A stretch of DNA of 64,000 nt from Bradyrhizobium sp. BR 10289 (GCF_019455385.1 NZ_JACOFR010000015.1:62001-126000), one strand, 5' to 3'. Counted from the stretch's first letter, positions 50,485 to 59,917 are shown. Notes: generated by a model not told the origin, from the letters alone. Numbers and translations: made by a program.

Positions 50485-51288
50485 TTAGCGGAGGGGCCGG
50501 TTGCGGCTGAAGAGAAGATAGAGCGCGCGGGGGTTGGTGGTCAAATAGCGCCAGAACAGGCGGCGCGGCTCGAGCAAGGTGCGCCAAGCCCATTCGAGGC
50601 CGATTTTCTGCATCCATTGCGGCGCGCGGGATCGGCTGCCCGATAAAAAGTTGAACAACCCGCCGGATGTCTTGATGACGCCAACATTGGTCAGCAGCGG
50701 TGTGTATTGCTCGACGAATGCCTGCTCGTTGGGCACGCCGAGCGCGACCCAGAGATAATCGGGCGCGAGCGCATTGATTTCCTCGACCTTCGCGCGCAGG
50801 GCCTCACCGCGCAGATAGCCGTGGCTGTGCCCGACGATCTTGAGGTTCGGGTACATCTTGCGGACGTTCTCGACCGCCGCGGCATTTTCCTCCTCGCTGG
50901 CACCGAACATGTAGAAGGTGCGGCCCAGCGCTTCGGCCTTGCGCGCGACGACGTGGAACAGGTCTGTGGTCGCGACCCGCTCCGGCAGGGGAAACCAGGA
51001 TTGCAGCCTCGAGGCCGCCACCAGCGGCTGGCCGTCGGCGTTGATCAGGTCAGCGCCGCGGAACAGGCGTTCGGTCTCCGGCTCGGTCGAGCAGCGCGCC
51101 AGCACCTCGCCATTGGCCGAGGTCAGATGCAGCGGACGGCCGATGCGATTGTCGGGATCGGTGGCCGCGATCATGAAATCGGCGGTCGCTTCCATGTCGA
51201 GCGCGGCCATGCGAAGGCCGCCGATGGTGATCCGCGGCACGTCTGCGGTTGCAGCACGACCGTCCAGATTGACGCGGCGCTCAAGCAT
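50485..51288 (-). CDS. WecG/TagA/CpsF-family glycosyltransferase
   Basis: The protein has 267 residues. The ATG at 51288 overlaps the preceding stop by eight bases, so the two are translationally coupled. Conserved blocks are ADLINADGQPLVAASRL, YMFGASEEENAAAVENVRKMYPNLKIVGHSHGYL and APDYLWVALGVPNEQAFVEQY, typical of GT26 enzymes. The C-terminal GLFNFLSGSRSRAPQWMQKIGLEWAWRTLLEPRRLFWRY is the family's end motif. It adds a sugar to an undecaprenyl-linked intermediate at the inner membrane. Confidence 0.93.
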   Translation of the reverse strand: MLERRVNLDGRAATADVPRITIGGLRMAALDMEATADFMIAATDPDNRIGRPLHLTSANGEVLARCSTEPETERLFRGADLINADGQPLVAASRLQSWFPLPERVATTDLFHVVARKAEALGRTFYMFGASEEENAAAVENVRKMYPNLKIVGHSHGYLRGEALRAKVEEINALAPDYLWVALGVPNEQAFVEQYTPLLTNVGVIKTSGGLFNFLSGSRSRAPQWMQKIGLEWAWRTLLEPRRLFWRYLTTNPRALYLLFSRNRPLR

Positions 51289-53653
51289 ATTGTCTGCCTC
51301 GCTGGCGCGCTTGGGTTGCGGGGGTGAGTTCGTCGAGCACGACGCCGACGAGCTTGCGCTCGGCACGGCCGAGCATGCTCAGGATTTCTTCGAGGCTGTC
51401 GTTGATGTCGTGGCTGGTGGGCAGCACCGCCACCAGAGCATCGGTGTCGTCGAGCAGCCTGCGGCTACCGGCCGCAAGCGGCATTGCGGGGCCGTCGAGG
51501 ACCACGAGGTCGTAGCCGCCGGCGGAGCGCGCCTGCGCGATCGCCTTGCGGATGGCCTCAGCCGCCTTGCCGGTGTCGCCGTCCGCGGCCGGAAGCACCG
51601 AGATGCCGTTGACTGTCTTGATCTCGCGCGCGGCCTTGCTGCCGATCGAGAGCCAGCCGCGTGCGCTCGGCTCGCTCTTGCCGGACCGATTGACCTTGTT
51701 GGAGAGCGAATGGGCCTGATGGTCGGCATCGATCATCAGCACGCGGGCGCCGTCGCGCGCGGCTGCGAGCGCGAAATTCAGCGCGGTCACGCTGCGCCCG
51801 ACAGTGTCGCCGGCACCGAGCAGCGCGACCACGGGCATCGCCTTGCCGCCGCCGCGCCGGGCCGTTGCCGCGCGCATGTCGCGCCAGGCGTTGAGCAGGC
51901 TCGTCAGGGGGAAGCCGGGACGCAGCGTCGGCCAGCCCACCCGTGTCAGGTCGACGCCGCCGCCGGTGGCGAGAATGGCGCCCAGCGTATGGATGACGTC
52001 GGCCTCCTGGAGACGCGCGATCAGCGGCTTTTCGATCGGAGGCGGTTCGGCCATCGCGGGTTGCAGCGGCGGCGCGACAATTTCGGGGGGAGCGTCAGCG
52101 AGGTCCTGAGATCGCGCAACCGGTTGAGGTCGGGCCATCTCGGGAGTCCGCTTGGTTTCAGAAGTCCGGGGTGGCTGCGGCGCGGTGTTGCGTTCACGGC
52201 GGACCGGCATGGGAGCGCCGCCAAACAGCAGCTCGGCCGCGGCGAACCAGCTCGACGCCGCGAGCGCGCCGAAGATGAAGCCGATCATGGCGAACAGGCT
52301 CATCCCCGGCGGATACGAGCGTCGCTGCGGCACGGTGGCTTCGCCGATGATTCGGGCGGCCGAGGTGTTCAGGCTCTCCTGCTCCTCGGTCTCGCGCGAA
52401 CGCTTGAGGAAGGATTGATAGACGTCGCGGCTGGCGTCGGCCTCGCGCTCGAGCTCGCGCAGGCGCACGGCGGCCTGGCTCAGCTGCACGCTTTGCCGCT
52501 TCTGCGCTTCCAGCGCGCGGTTCAGGGACGCCTCGTAATCCCTGGCGCGCGTCAGATCGTTCTTGGCCGATTGGGCGAAGCGATCGATCTCCTCGCTGAT
52601 GGTGCGCTTGAGGTCCTCGACCTGCTTCTCGGTCTGGCGCAGCGCCGGATGGCGCGGGCCGAGCTCGGCGGTCTGCTCGGCGTATTTCTTGCGGGCATCG
52701 GCATATTGCGCGCGCAGATTCGCGATCGTCGGCGATTGCAGCGCTTCCGGAATCGCGCCCGCGTCGGCGGCCGTGCGGCGGGTCGCCTCGATCTGGTCGA
52801 GGCGGGCCTGCGCGTCCATCGTCGCGGCGCGGGCGGCGGACAGCCGCTGGTTGCTGGAGGAGAGCTGCTGGTCGGAGATCAGCGCGTCCTGGGTGCCGAC
52901 GAAATTGTTCTGGGCCTTGTAGGTCGCAAGCGCGGTCTCGGCGTTGCGCAGCCGCTCGCGCAGGTCCCGCAAGCGGCCGGAGAGATCGGTGGTGGCGCGC
53001 CGCGCCGCGAGCGCCTGCGAATTGCGGGACTCCGCGAGGTAGGCATTGGTCAGCGTGTTGGCGAGCATCGCCGCCTTGGCCGGATCGATCGACCACACCT
53101 CGATATCGACGATGAAGCTCTTCTCGGTCTTGCGAATGGTGATGTGCCGGTTCAGCGCCTCGAGCGCCGCAAGCTGCACTTCCCTGGTCTCCGCGGCGGA
53201 CGGCGCGCGGGGCTGGAGGCCGATCAGGCCGAGCAGCGACGATATCAGCGCTTTTTCGTCGCCGCCGCCGAATTCGGGATCCTTGTCGAGACCTGCCTGC
53301 TGGATCACCTGGAGCAGCACGCTGTTGGAGGTGATCAGGCGCGCCTGGCTCTCCACCACCATGGCCATGCCGGAGACGTCCTGCGCACGCGGGGTGAGTT
53401 CGCGATCGACGAGCTGAAGCTCGCGCGGGTCGACGTAAAGCTGGGCGGTGGCGGTGTAGCGGGGCGTCAGGCTCTTGCCGACGGTGACCGCAAGGGTCGC
53501 GCCGAGCAGGGCGGCAGCGGCAATCGCGATCTTCCGGCGCCAAAGCAGATTGGCCAGCTCCAGCACGCTGAAGCCGGCTTCATGTCTCTGCTGCGGGCCC
53601 TCCGGCTTGGCCGGATTTTTGGCCCGATCGATCGGCTGGTTATAGTCAAGCAT
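51281..53653 (-). CDS. Wzz-type polysaccharide co-polymerase with degenerate BY-kinase domain
   Basis: The protein has 790 residues. An N-terminal Wzz domain starts after a helix (IAIAAAALLGATLAVTVG), with PRYTATAQLYVDPRELQLV. A long coiled coil (about 215-420) follows, then a second helix (SLFAMIGFIFGALAASSWF). A cytoplasmic kinase-like domain (about 600-790) contains VLMIDADHQ (Walker A') and LVVLDGPAMPL (Walker B). The Walker A position reads GAGDTVGRSVTAL, with R for the invariant K, and there is no tyrosine cluster at the C-terminus (only RQYA). It probably controls chain length but may not autophosphorylate. Confidence 0.9.
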   Translation of the reverse strand: MLDYNQPIDRAKNPAKPEGPQQRHEAGFSVLELANLLWRRKIAIAAAALLGATLAVTVGKSLTPRYTATAQLYVDPRELQLVDRELTPRAQDVSGMAMVVESQARLITSNSVLLQVIQQAGLDKDPEFGGGDEKALISSLLGLIGLQPRAPSAAETREVQLAALEALNRHITIRKTEKSFIVDIEVWSIDPAKAAMLANTLTNAYLAESRNSQALAARRATTDLSGRLRDLRERLRNAETALATYKAQNNFVGTQDALISDQQLSSSNQRLSAARAATMDAQARLDQIEATRRTAADAGAIPEALQSPTIANLRAQYADARKKYAEQTAELGPRHPALRQTEKQVEDLKRTISEEIDRFAQSAKNDLTRARDYEASLNRALEAQKRQSVQLSQAAVRLRELEREADASRDVYQSFLKRSRETEEQESLNTSAARIIGEATVPQRRSYPPGMSLFAMIGFIFGALAASSWFAAAELLFGGAPMPVRRERNTAPQPPRTSETKRTPEMARPQPVARSQDLADAPPEIVAPPLQPAMAEPPPIEKPLIARLQEADVIHTLGAILATGGGVDLTRVGWPTLRPGFPLTSLLNAWRDMRAATARRGGGKAMPVVALLGAGDTVGRSVTALNFALAAARDGARVLMIDADHQAHSLSNKVNRSGKSEPSARGWLSIGSKAAREIKTVNGISVLPAADGDTGKAAEAIRKAIAQARSAGGYDLVVLDGPAMPLAAGSRRLLDDTDALVAVLPTSHDINDSLEEILSMLGRAERKLVGVVLDELTPATQARQRGRQYA

Positions 53654-53803
53654 GATCCCCAGCTTCCATTCCAGCTGCCGCGGGCTGAGGGGTTACTCTT
53701 CGCTTTACGCCACGCACCCGGGATATAGGTGCCCAATCAACGCAACAGGGAAAATTAACCATACTCATTGAGGGACTATTCACCGAAATGGCAAACAAAG
53801 CGT

Positions 53804-53817
53804 TTAAGCGCATGCCG
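53804..53817. promoter_or_regulatory. Polysaccharide-cluster motif, site 1
   Basis: TTAAGCGCATGCCG, about 150 bp upstream of the co-polymerase gene. It matches consensus TTAAGCSNATGSCR with sites 2-4. Confidence 0.55.
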
Positions 53818-53929
53818 CTGTTCGACGCGTCGCAGTGACGTAGAGGCCCCCGAGAGATTAACGGTTCGTTACCGCGCGCAGCATCGCCGCGAAGCTTCGC
53901 CTGTCGTTCGACGAGGGGCGCGCGCATTG

Positions 53930-54730
53930 TCAGCTCTTCCGCAGGATGACGTGGTAATCGCCGCGGCGCACGTCCGTCCCGCGCGGCAGCACGGCATTCA
54001 GCACGGCGGCCCCGGCATCGACCAGGGTCGCGACCAGCGGTTTGCGCAGGCGCATCTCGGGATAACGCGGGCTCTCGACCTCGCGGCGGTAGATCATTTC
54101 GAGGCCGCTCGCGCGCGCGAAAGCCTCGAGCCGCGACAACGTCACCAGCGGATGGAAGAAGGTCGGGAACGGCGGCTCGCCGGGCAGGCCGGCATTCTTG
54201 ATGCCGCGGATGTTCCGGTAGAACCAGACGTGAAACCAGTGCGGCGAGTATTTGGTGACGATTCCGGACAGCGAGTGCGGATTGGGCGCGCCGATCAGGA
54301 TCAGCCCGCCGCGTTTGAGCGCGTCGCGGAAGTTCAACAGCGCAGCCTCGACGTCGGGAAGATGCTCGAGCACGTTGTAGCAGATGACGAGATCGAAGGA
54401 TTCGGGCGCGCAGCGGTAGGTCTGCACGTCGCCGAGGATGGCCTCGTCCGCGTAGTCGTTGTTCTTGACCTGATCCTCGTCGATGTCGACGACGGTGACG
54501 TGGCTGCGGCTCAGCAGCTCGGTCGGCAGAAAGCTGCACGAGCCGCCGCCGGCTTCATAGGTCGCGAGCCGGCCCTGCGGCAGTTCGCGGCGCAGCAGTT
54601 CATGAACGGCAAGCAGGCTGTCGCGCGCTTCACCGGGGACAAGATCGAGCAGGGCCTGGGTGTGTGCAGTGGCCGCGGGGGTGCTGATCGCCGTGGCTGT
54701 CGCGAAATCGATCGTGGCTGACTTGTTCAT
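53930..54730 (-). CDS. SAM-dependent class I methyltransferase
   Basis: The protein has 266 residues. The SAM-binding motif is LATYEAGGGSCSFLP; the second acidic residue lies in VTVVDIDEDQ, and motif IV is FDLVICYNVLEHLPDVEAAL. The ribosome site before the ATG is weak. It probably methylates a sugar or lipid intermediate of the polysaccharide, in view of its neighbours. It is upstream of the co-polymerase gene, with a 276-bp gap containing motif site 1, so it is likely a separate transcript. Confidence 0.88.
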   Translation of the reverse strand: MNKSATIDFATATAISTPAATAHTQALLDLVPGEARDSLLAVHELLRRELPQGRLATYEAGGGSCSFLPTELLSRSHVTVVDIDEDQVKNNDYADEAILGDVQTYRCAPESFDLVICYNVLEHLPDVEAALLNFRDALKRGGLILIGAPNPHSLSGIVTKYSPHWFHVWFYRNIRGIKNAGLPGEPPFPTFFHPLVTLSRLEAFARASGLEMIYRREVESPRYPEMRLRKPLVATLVDAGAAVLNAVLPRGTDVRRGDYHVILRKS

Positions 54731-55126
54731 ATTTTCTGACCGCGCTTGTTCTATTCAAATTTACAGGAAAAATCGCGCAAGCCCGAAGAGCAAAACCGAT
54801 GCCGCGCCGCTTCACCGGTCGCGGTGCTTACGTTCGGGTTAATGCGCATGGCCGTTAACTACGGCATTCTTCGCATCGCACTATCGGGAGGCACTGGACT
54901 GCGAATTGCAGTACCACGCGCGCATGGATCTGCCGGGAAAACACGTGAGAGCGGTTAAGCGTATGCCGGAAAGCGGGCATTGCAGGGAGAGCCGCGCGTT
55001 GATGGCATTTCGCGGCGCGATCCCGCCGTTCACTTTGGCACGCATCTGTTCCGTCGCGCTGTGCCGTCGCGGGACGGCGGCGATGCAGGCAGGGCTTTTT
55101 CAACATATCTCGGGCATCTAGGCGCC
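54731..55126. other. 396-bp divergent intergenic region
   Basis: No gene is recognised. It separates the leftward methyltransferase from the rightward glycosyltransferase and so should hold both promoters. It contains motif site 2 at 54955-54968 and a related sequence at 54839-54854 (TTAATGCGCATGGCCG). Confidence 0.55.
54955..54968. promoter_or_regulatory. Polysaccharide-cluster motif, site 2
   Basis: TTAAGCGTATGCCG, about 160 bp upstream of the glycosyltransferase at 55127. It differs from site 1 at one base, and the three bases GCG two positions before it are also shared. Confidence 0.55.
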
Positions 55127-56155
55127 ATGACATTGATCCCGACAGAGCTGTCCGCGAGCCGAATCTCGGATGCCGTGCGCGATCCCGATCGCGAGATCGC
55201 GGCGAGCTCGCGCGTCATCGACCTGTCGGTCGGCATCGTCGTCTGCATTCCCTGCTTCCGCCGCCCGCAGCATCTGCGGCTGACGCTGGACTCGCTGGTG
55301 AACCAGCGCACCCCGCGCTCCTTCGCGGTGGTGATGGTCGAGAATGATGCCGCCAGGCGCGAGAGCGCTCCGGTTGCCGCGGAATATCTCGCCGCGGGCA
55401 GGCTCCAGGGCATTTGTCTGGTCGAGCAGCGCCAGGGCAATTGCCAGGCGATCAACGCTGCCTTCGAGACGGCGCAGGCGCTGTTTCCCGCCGCGACGCG
55501 TTTCCTGATGATCGACGACGACGAGATCGCATCGCCCGACTGGCTCGAGCTGATGGTTCGCACCGCGGAGGCCACCGGCGCCGACGTGGTCGGCGGGCCG
55601 GTGCTGCCGGTGTTCGACGATGACAGCAAGCCCTGGCTCGCGCGTCATCCCGCCTTCTGTCCGGCTTACGACTACACCGGCGCGGTGCCGCTGATCTATG
55701 GCTGCGGCAATTGCCTGATCACGCGCGCAGCGTTCGAGCGGCTCGGCAGTCCGGCCTTCGACCTGCGCTTCAACTTCCTCGGCGGCGGCGACTGCGACTT
55801 CTTCTATCGCTGCCGCGATGCCGGCATGATCTTCCACTGGACGGCGGAGGCGGTCATCACCGAGACCGTGCCGCAAAGCCGCACCAGCACCGGCTGGATC
55901 GCAAAGCGGGGCCTGCGTATCGGCGCGATCAATTATCGTGTGCAGTACAAGGCCGCGCAGGGCGCAGCGGCTCGGGCGCGCGTGTTCGCGCAGATGCTGG
56001 GGCGGCTGCCGTTATCACTCGTGCGTGCGGCCCGTCTGCTGCCGACGTCGAAAGCCGTGGTCGCGGTGCATCCGGTCATGGTCGCGTTCGGTTCGGCGCT
56101 CGCGGCGTTCGGTTTCGATCCCAAACCCTATGCGGCCTCCAAGATCGTCTCTTGA
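55127..56155 (+). CDS. Family 2 glycosyltransferase
   Basis: The protein has 342 residues. The ATG at 55127 has only AGG as a ribosome site. The GT-A core is VGIVVCIPCFRRPQHLRLTLDSLVNQ, with the DxD-like metal motif in LMIDDDEIASPDW. GCGNCLITRAAFERLGSPAFDLRFNFLGGGDCDFFYRCRDAG is the acceptor-side ED-type block. It transfers a sugar from a nucleotide donor during polysaccharide assembly. No membrane helix is evident apart from possible C-terminal association. Confidence 0.9.
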   Translation: MTLIPTELSASRISDAVRDPDREIAASSRVIDLSVGIVVCIPCFRRPQHLRLTLDSLVNQRTPRSFAVVMVENDAARRESAPVAAEYLAAGRLQGICLVEQRQGNCQAINAAFETAQALFPAATRFLMIDDDEIASPDWLELMVRTAEATGADVVGGPVLPVFDDDSKPWLARHPAFCPAYDYTGAVPLIYGCGNCLITRAAFERLGSPAFDLRFNFLGGGDCDFFYRCRDAGMIFHWTAEAVITETVPQSRTSTGWIAKRGLRIGAINYRVQYKAAQGAAARARVFAQMLGRLPLSLVRAARLLPTSKAVVAVHPVMVAFGSALAAFGFDPKPYAASKIVS

Positions 56156-56162
56156 CGATTTG

Positions 56163-57248
56163 CTAGAGGCCGAAGCAGGTGAGGACGACCCTGAGCGCGG
56201 AGCGCGGCACGGATTTGAGCGACCGCCGCCCAATCATTCCGAGATAGCTGAAAGCCTCGCGATACCGGCGGAAGCGGGCCGCCTGCATCGCCGAATAGGT
56301 GACGAGATGAATCTCGGCGGCCCGGCGCAGTCCGGCCGCGGAGCCCGTGGGCAGCCTTGCCAGGATCAGACCGTCGTCGAAGATGCGCGCGACCGCCGGG
56401 AGGAAATCTTGCGGCGTCCGTGCCGCGGCGTTCATGGTGTTGGCCGTGTGCACGCGATAATCCAGCAGCAGCCGTGGTGTGAACGCGAACTCGCCGATCG
56501 CGGCAAGACGACACCAGCAATGCCAGTCCTCGCAATATCTCAGCCCCACGTCGAAGCCGCCGACCGCGCGGAAGGCCTCCGCGCGCGCGATGGCGATGCC
56601 GCCATTGACGATGAAGTTGCCGCTCGTCAGCCGCGCCAGCACGTCGCCGGACGGCTTGCGGCGTCCTTTCAGCAGCTCGCGCCGGCCGATCTGCCGGCCC
56701 TCGCTGTCGATCGTGTTGTAGTCGCCGTAGACGACAACGGCGTGAGGCGCACGGCGCGCGGCCGCCAGCAGGGCCGCCACCGCGCCCGGACGCAGGCGGT
56801 CGTCGGCGTCGAGGAAGAGGAGCCAGTGGCCGCTCGCATGTCGCGCGCCGAGATTGCGTGCTGACGATACGCCGGCCGAATTGTTGGTCATCAGGCGCAG
56901 CCGCGGATCGGTCATGGCGCGGACGATTGCGATGGTGCCGTCGATCGAGCCGTCGTCCACGACTATCACCTCGGCGACCTCGTCCTGTGCCAGCGCGCTC
57001 GCGATGGTTTCGCCGATATAGGCCGCAACGTTCTTGGCCGGAATGACGATGGAGACCGGCGCGGCCGGGATCACCGGCAACGGGTCGTGCGCGCCTGGCG
57101 CGAGGGGCGGCGCGGTCGGTAGATCGAGAATGGCGTCAGCAATGATCAAGCTGCGGCTCGTTCTTAAGGGTCTGTTAACCAGGGCGCATCTGCCGAACCG
57201 GCAGATGCCGGCGATCGCAATCTCGGCCGCCGAGGATGATACCCGCAT
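56163..57248 (-). CDS. Family 2 glycosyltransferase
   Basis: The protein has up to 361 residues. The start is uncertain: ATG at 57248, or a TTG at 57149 that would leave the palindrome at 57186 untranslated. The catalytic domain begins PVSIVIPAKNVAAYIGETIASALAQ and contains VIVVDDGSIDGT and LLFLDADDRLRPGAVAAL (DxD). GGFDVGLRYCEDWHCWCRLAAIGEF supplies the general-base region. It is convergent with the previous glycosyltransferase gene, seven bases apart. Confidence 0.88.
   Translation of the reverse strand: MRVSSSAAEIAIAGICRFGRCALVNRPLRTSRSLIIADAILDLPTAPPLAPGAHDPLPVIPAAPVSIVIPAKNVAAYIGETIASALAQDEVAEVIVVDDGSIDGTIAIVRAMTDPRLRLMTNNSAGVSSARNLGARHASGHWLLFLDADDRLRPGAVAALLAAARRAPHAVVVYGDYNTIDSEGRQIGRRELLKGRRKPSGDVLARLTSGNFIVNGGIAIARAEAFRAVGGFDVGLRYCEDWHCWCRLAAIGEFAFTPRLLLDYRVHTANTMNAAARTPQDFLPAVARIFDDGLILARLPTGSAAGLRRAAEIHLVTYSAMQAARFRRYREAFSYLGMIGRRSLKSVPRSALRVVLTCFGL
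57186..57208. promoter_or_regulatory. Perfect 10-bp palindrome upstream of a glycosyltransferase
   Basis: GCATCTGCCG and CGGCAGATGC flank a three-base loop (AAC). It is a possible operator or hairpin in the region between two divergent glycosyltransferase genes. It is inside the longer form of the leftward gene. Confidence 0.5.
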
Positions 57249-57303
57249 TACGGCCAAATCGTTTTTGCGAAGGCCGCCGCGAGGCCGGTTTCGTCAATTA
57301 GCG

Positions 57304-57317
57304 TTAAGCCGATGGCA
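57304..57317. promoter_or_regulatory. Polysaccharide-cluster motif, site 3
   Basis: TTAAGCCGATGGCA, about 85 bp upstream of the glycosyltransferase at 57402. It differs from site 4 at one base. Confidence 0.5.
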
Positions 57318-57401
57318 TTAAGCCTGTCGCAAAATTGGACGCGTGCGGCAGCCGGTCCCATGCGAGAATGCGCGTCATCTTGCTGCCGCGGATGGACTGA
57401 A

Positions 57402-58469
57402 GTGCCCGCAAAGACATTCGACTACGATTCCGACGACATGGTCCTCAACCTCTTCTACGAGGACAAGGACGATCGCTGGTTTCCCGGCGACCGCCATCTG
57501 CGGCGCATGGCGCGCCGCATGCTGTTCGGCGAGCCGCGCATGAGCGGGCAGCTGCGCGTGTTCCTCAATCTCCGCGCCGGCCTCGATCGCCTCGGCATCC
57601 GCTACCGCGTCAACGATTACGGCTACATCGCGCAGCATCCCGACGAAGTCGCCTGCATCATCGGCCGCACCTTCCTGCTCGACAAGTTCGCGTGGAAGAA
57701 TCCGATCCTTCTTGGGGTCGCCGCGCATAATCATCCGCTCGACGACCCCGATCTGTTCAAGCGCCTGCCGGTGAAGAAGGTCGTAGTGCCCGGCCCGTGG
57801 TACGCCGAGATGTACCGGCCGCATTGGCCCGACACCGAGGCCTGGCCGGTCGGCATCGACACCGATCTCTGGGCGCCGTCACGGCCCTCGCAGAAGTCCG
57901 TCGACGTCCTGATCTACGACAAGGTCCATTGGGACCGGGAGCGCTATGCGCCCGACCTGATCGAGCCCGTCCGCGCCAGGCTCCGGAAAGAGGGACGCTC
58001 GTTCACGGAGCTGCGCTACGGCAGCTACAAGGAAGAGGATTTCCAGGCCGCGCTGGCGCGTTCGCGCGCGATGATCTTCCTGTGCCAGAATGAAAGCCAG
58101 GGCATCGCCTATCAGCAGGCGTTGTCTTGCGGCGTGCCGGTGTTCGCGTGGGATCCCGGTGGTCCCTGGCGCGACCCCGATTATTATCCGCACCGCGTGC
58201 AGTTCGGGCCGGTGTCGTCGGTGCCGTATTGGGATGCGCGCTGCGGCGCGAGGTTCACCGATAGGGCCGCTTTCGAGGCAGGCTGGGACGATTTCTGGGC
58301 TGGCTGTGCCGCCGGTCGGTTCGACCCGCGCGGCTTCGTGCTCGACAATCTCACGCTGGAGCAGCGCGCGCTGCAATATTACGAGATCGCGCGCGGCGTG
58401 GCGCGGCAGCAGAAGGCGGCCGCCTCCTCCGGAATGCTGGTTGACGGATGGTTAAGGCGGATCGGCTAA
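57402..58469 (+). CDS. Glycosyltransferase, family 1/4-like
   Basis: The protein has 355 residues from a GTG at 57402; ATG starts at 57360 or 57438 are alternatives. GQLRVFLNLRAGLDRLGIRYRVNDYG is the N-terminal Rossmann region. VVPGPWYAEMYRP, WPVGIDTDLWAPSR, and SRAMIFLCQNESQGIAYQQALSCGVPVFAWDPGG are the C-terminal donor-binding blocks of GT-B enzymes. The E-x7-E-like region is the QNESQGIAYQQAL segment. It is followed 55 bp later by the O-antigen ligase gene and probably acts in the same pathway. Confidence 0.85.
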   Translation: MPAKTFDYDSDDMVLNLFYEDKDDRWFPGDRHLRRMARRMLFGEPRMSGQLRVFLNLRAGLDRLGIRYRVNDYGYIAQHPDEVACIIGRTFLLDKFAWKNPILLGVAAHNHPLDDPDLFKRLPVKKVVVPGPWYAEMYRPHWPDTEAWPVGIDTDLWAPSRPSQKSVDVLIYDKVHWDRERYAPDLIEPVRARLRKEGRSFTELRYGSYKEEDFQAALARSRAMIFLCQNESQGIAYQQALSCGVPVFAWDPGGPWRDPDYYPHRVQFGPVSSVPYWDARCGARFTDRAAFEAGWDDFWAGCAAGRFDPRGFVLDNLTLEQRALQYYEIARGVARQQKAAASSGMLVDGWLRRIG

Positions 58470-58524
58470 GACCTGAGGCTTGCCCCGGTTTACCAGACTG
58501 CACCTGAGCCACCTGCCTCACGCC

Positions 58525-59871
58525 ATGGATCGCAGCGCCGCTGACATGACCGACGTCGAGGCCCGATCGCTCGGTCACGTCCTGCGCGACGGGCTGGCCG
58601 AGCTGAATGCCGCGCAGGCGGCGCGCTGCCTCATCGTGGTGGCCGCTTTGCTGCTCGTGCTGGTGACGCTCGATCCCTTTCCGGACTTGCGCAATCCTGA
58701 TGTCGCCACCGTCGTCGGCGGCCGCATGGCGCTGAACTACGTCGCCTTCGGCCTGCTCGCCGCGGTGGCGGTGCTGTTCGTGGCCGCCGCCGATGCCCCC
58801 GCACTGAAGAGCTTGGTGACGCCGCTGCATCTCGGCCTCGTCGGCTGGATGCTGATCAACATCGCCTTCTCGGAGAGCCGCGGCGTGTCGATGCAGCGCT
58901 TTGCGCTCGCTGCCAGCGTGACGTCGCTCGCCGTGGTGCTGCCCTTGCTGCCGCCGACGCAGCGCAGCTTCAATCTGTGCCTCGGCGGCGCCGCGCTGGT
59001 GCTGCTGATACTGTGCTATCTCGGCGTCGTCCTCGCCCCGCAATATTCCATCCACACCGCGCTCGACATCACTGAGCCGCAGCTTGCCGGCGACTGGCGC
59101 GGCAGCTTTGGCCACAAGAACGTCGCCTCGCCCGTGATGACCATTTTGGTCTATGTCGGCATTTACCTGTCCGCGGTCGGCTCCTTCGTGATGGGACCCG
59201 CGATCGCGCTGCTGGCCGGCGTCTTCCTGATCTTCACCGGCGGCAAGACCTCCTCGGTGCTGTGCCTCGCCATCTATGCGCTGGCCTCGCTGGTCTACGT
59301 CACGCCAAGCTTGTGGCTGAAGCGGGTCATCTGCTTTGCACCGCTGATCGTGATGAACTTGCTGACGGTCGGCAGCGTCCTGAGCCCGGCGCTGGGGTCG
59401 GCGACGCGGCTGCTGCGGGTCGATCCCACCTTCACCGGCCGTTCCGACATCTGGGAATTCGCGCTCGCGGCCGTCGCCGAAAAGCCGATCATCGGCCACG
59501 GCTATGCGGCGTTCTGGGACGATGTGACCGAGCGCGAGACGGCCAAGGGCTCGGAATGGGCGGTGACTGCGGCGCACAGTCACAACAGCTATCTCGATCT
59601 CGCCATCACCATCGGCCTGCCGGGCCTGCTGCTGGTCGTGCTCATCTTCGTGCTCGCCCCGCTCCGCAACTTCCAGGCGGTCCAGGCCCATAATCGCAGC
59701 AATGCGCTGGGCAAGCTGTTCCTGACCATCTGGCTGTTCGGCCTGTATTTCGGCACGACCGAGACCTTCCTGCTCGAGCGGCAGAATCCGGTCTGGTTCA
59801 TGTTTGCCATGGCCGTCGCCGGCCTGCACTTCCTGGCGAGGTTCCAGTGCGTCGAGCGGACGGAACCGTGA
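58525..59871 (+). CDS. O-antigen ligase/polymerase-family membrane protein
   Basis: The protein has 448 residues from the ATG at 58525; an in-frame TTG at 58480 has a GAGG site but gives a less typical N-terminus. It has about ten hydrophobic helices. The long periplasmic loop typical of the Wzy_C/O-antigen ligase fold contains RSDIWEFALAAVAEKPIIGHGYAAFW and HSHNSYLDLAITIGLPGLLL, the conserved histidine block. It polymerises or ligates polysaccharide units at the periplasmic face of the inner membrane. Confidence 0.88.
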   Translation: MDRSAADMTDVEARSLGHVLRDGLAELNAAQAARCLIVVAALLLVLVTLDPFPDLRNPDVATVVGGRMALNYVAFGLLAAVAVLFVAAADAPALKSLVTPLHLGLVGWMLINIAFSESRGVSMQRFALAASVTSLAVVLPLLPPTQRSFNLCLGGAALVLLILCYLGVVLAPQYSIHTALDITEPQLAGDWRGSFGHKNVASPVMTILVYVGIYLSAVGSFVMGPAIALLAGVFLIFTGGKTSSVLCLAIYALASLVYVTPSLWLKRVICFAPLIVMNLLTVGSVLSPALGSATRLLRVDPTFTGRSDIWEFALAAVAEKPIIGHGYAAFWDDVTERETAKGSEWAVTAAHSHNSYLDLAITIGLPGLLLVVLIFVLAPLRNFQAVQAHNRSNALGKLFLTIWLFGLYFGTTETFLLERQNPVWFMFAMAVAGLHFLARFQCVERTEP

Positions 59872-59917
59872 CGCTGACAGCTTGTCGCAGCTGCCGATCT
59901 CTCGCAGGACCGGATGG

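Noticed and set aside
50918..53728. A 936-residue open frame on the plus strand opposite the co-polymerase and WecG-type genes
   Set aside because: It is antisense to two well-supported genes with recognisable motifs, has arginine/alanine/glycine-rich composition and no family features. Such frames are common in high-GC DNA.
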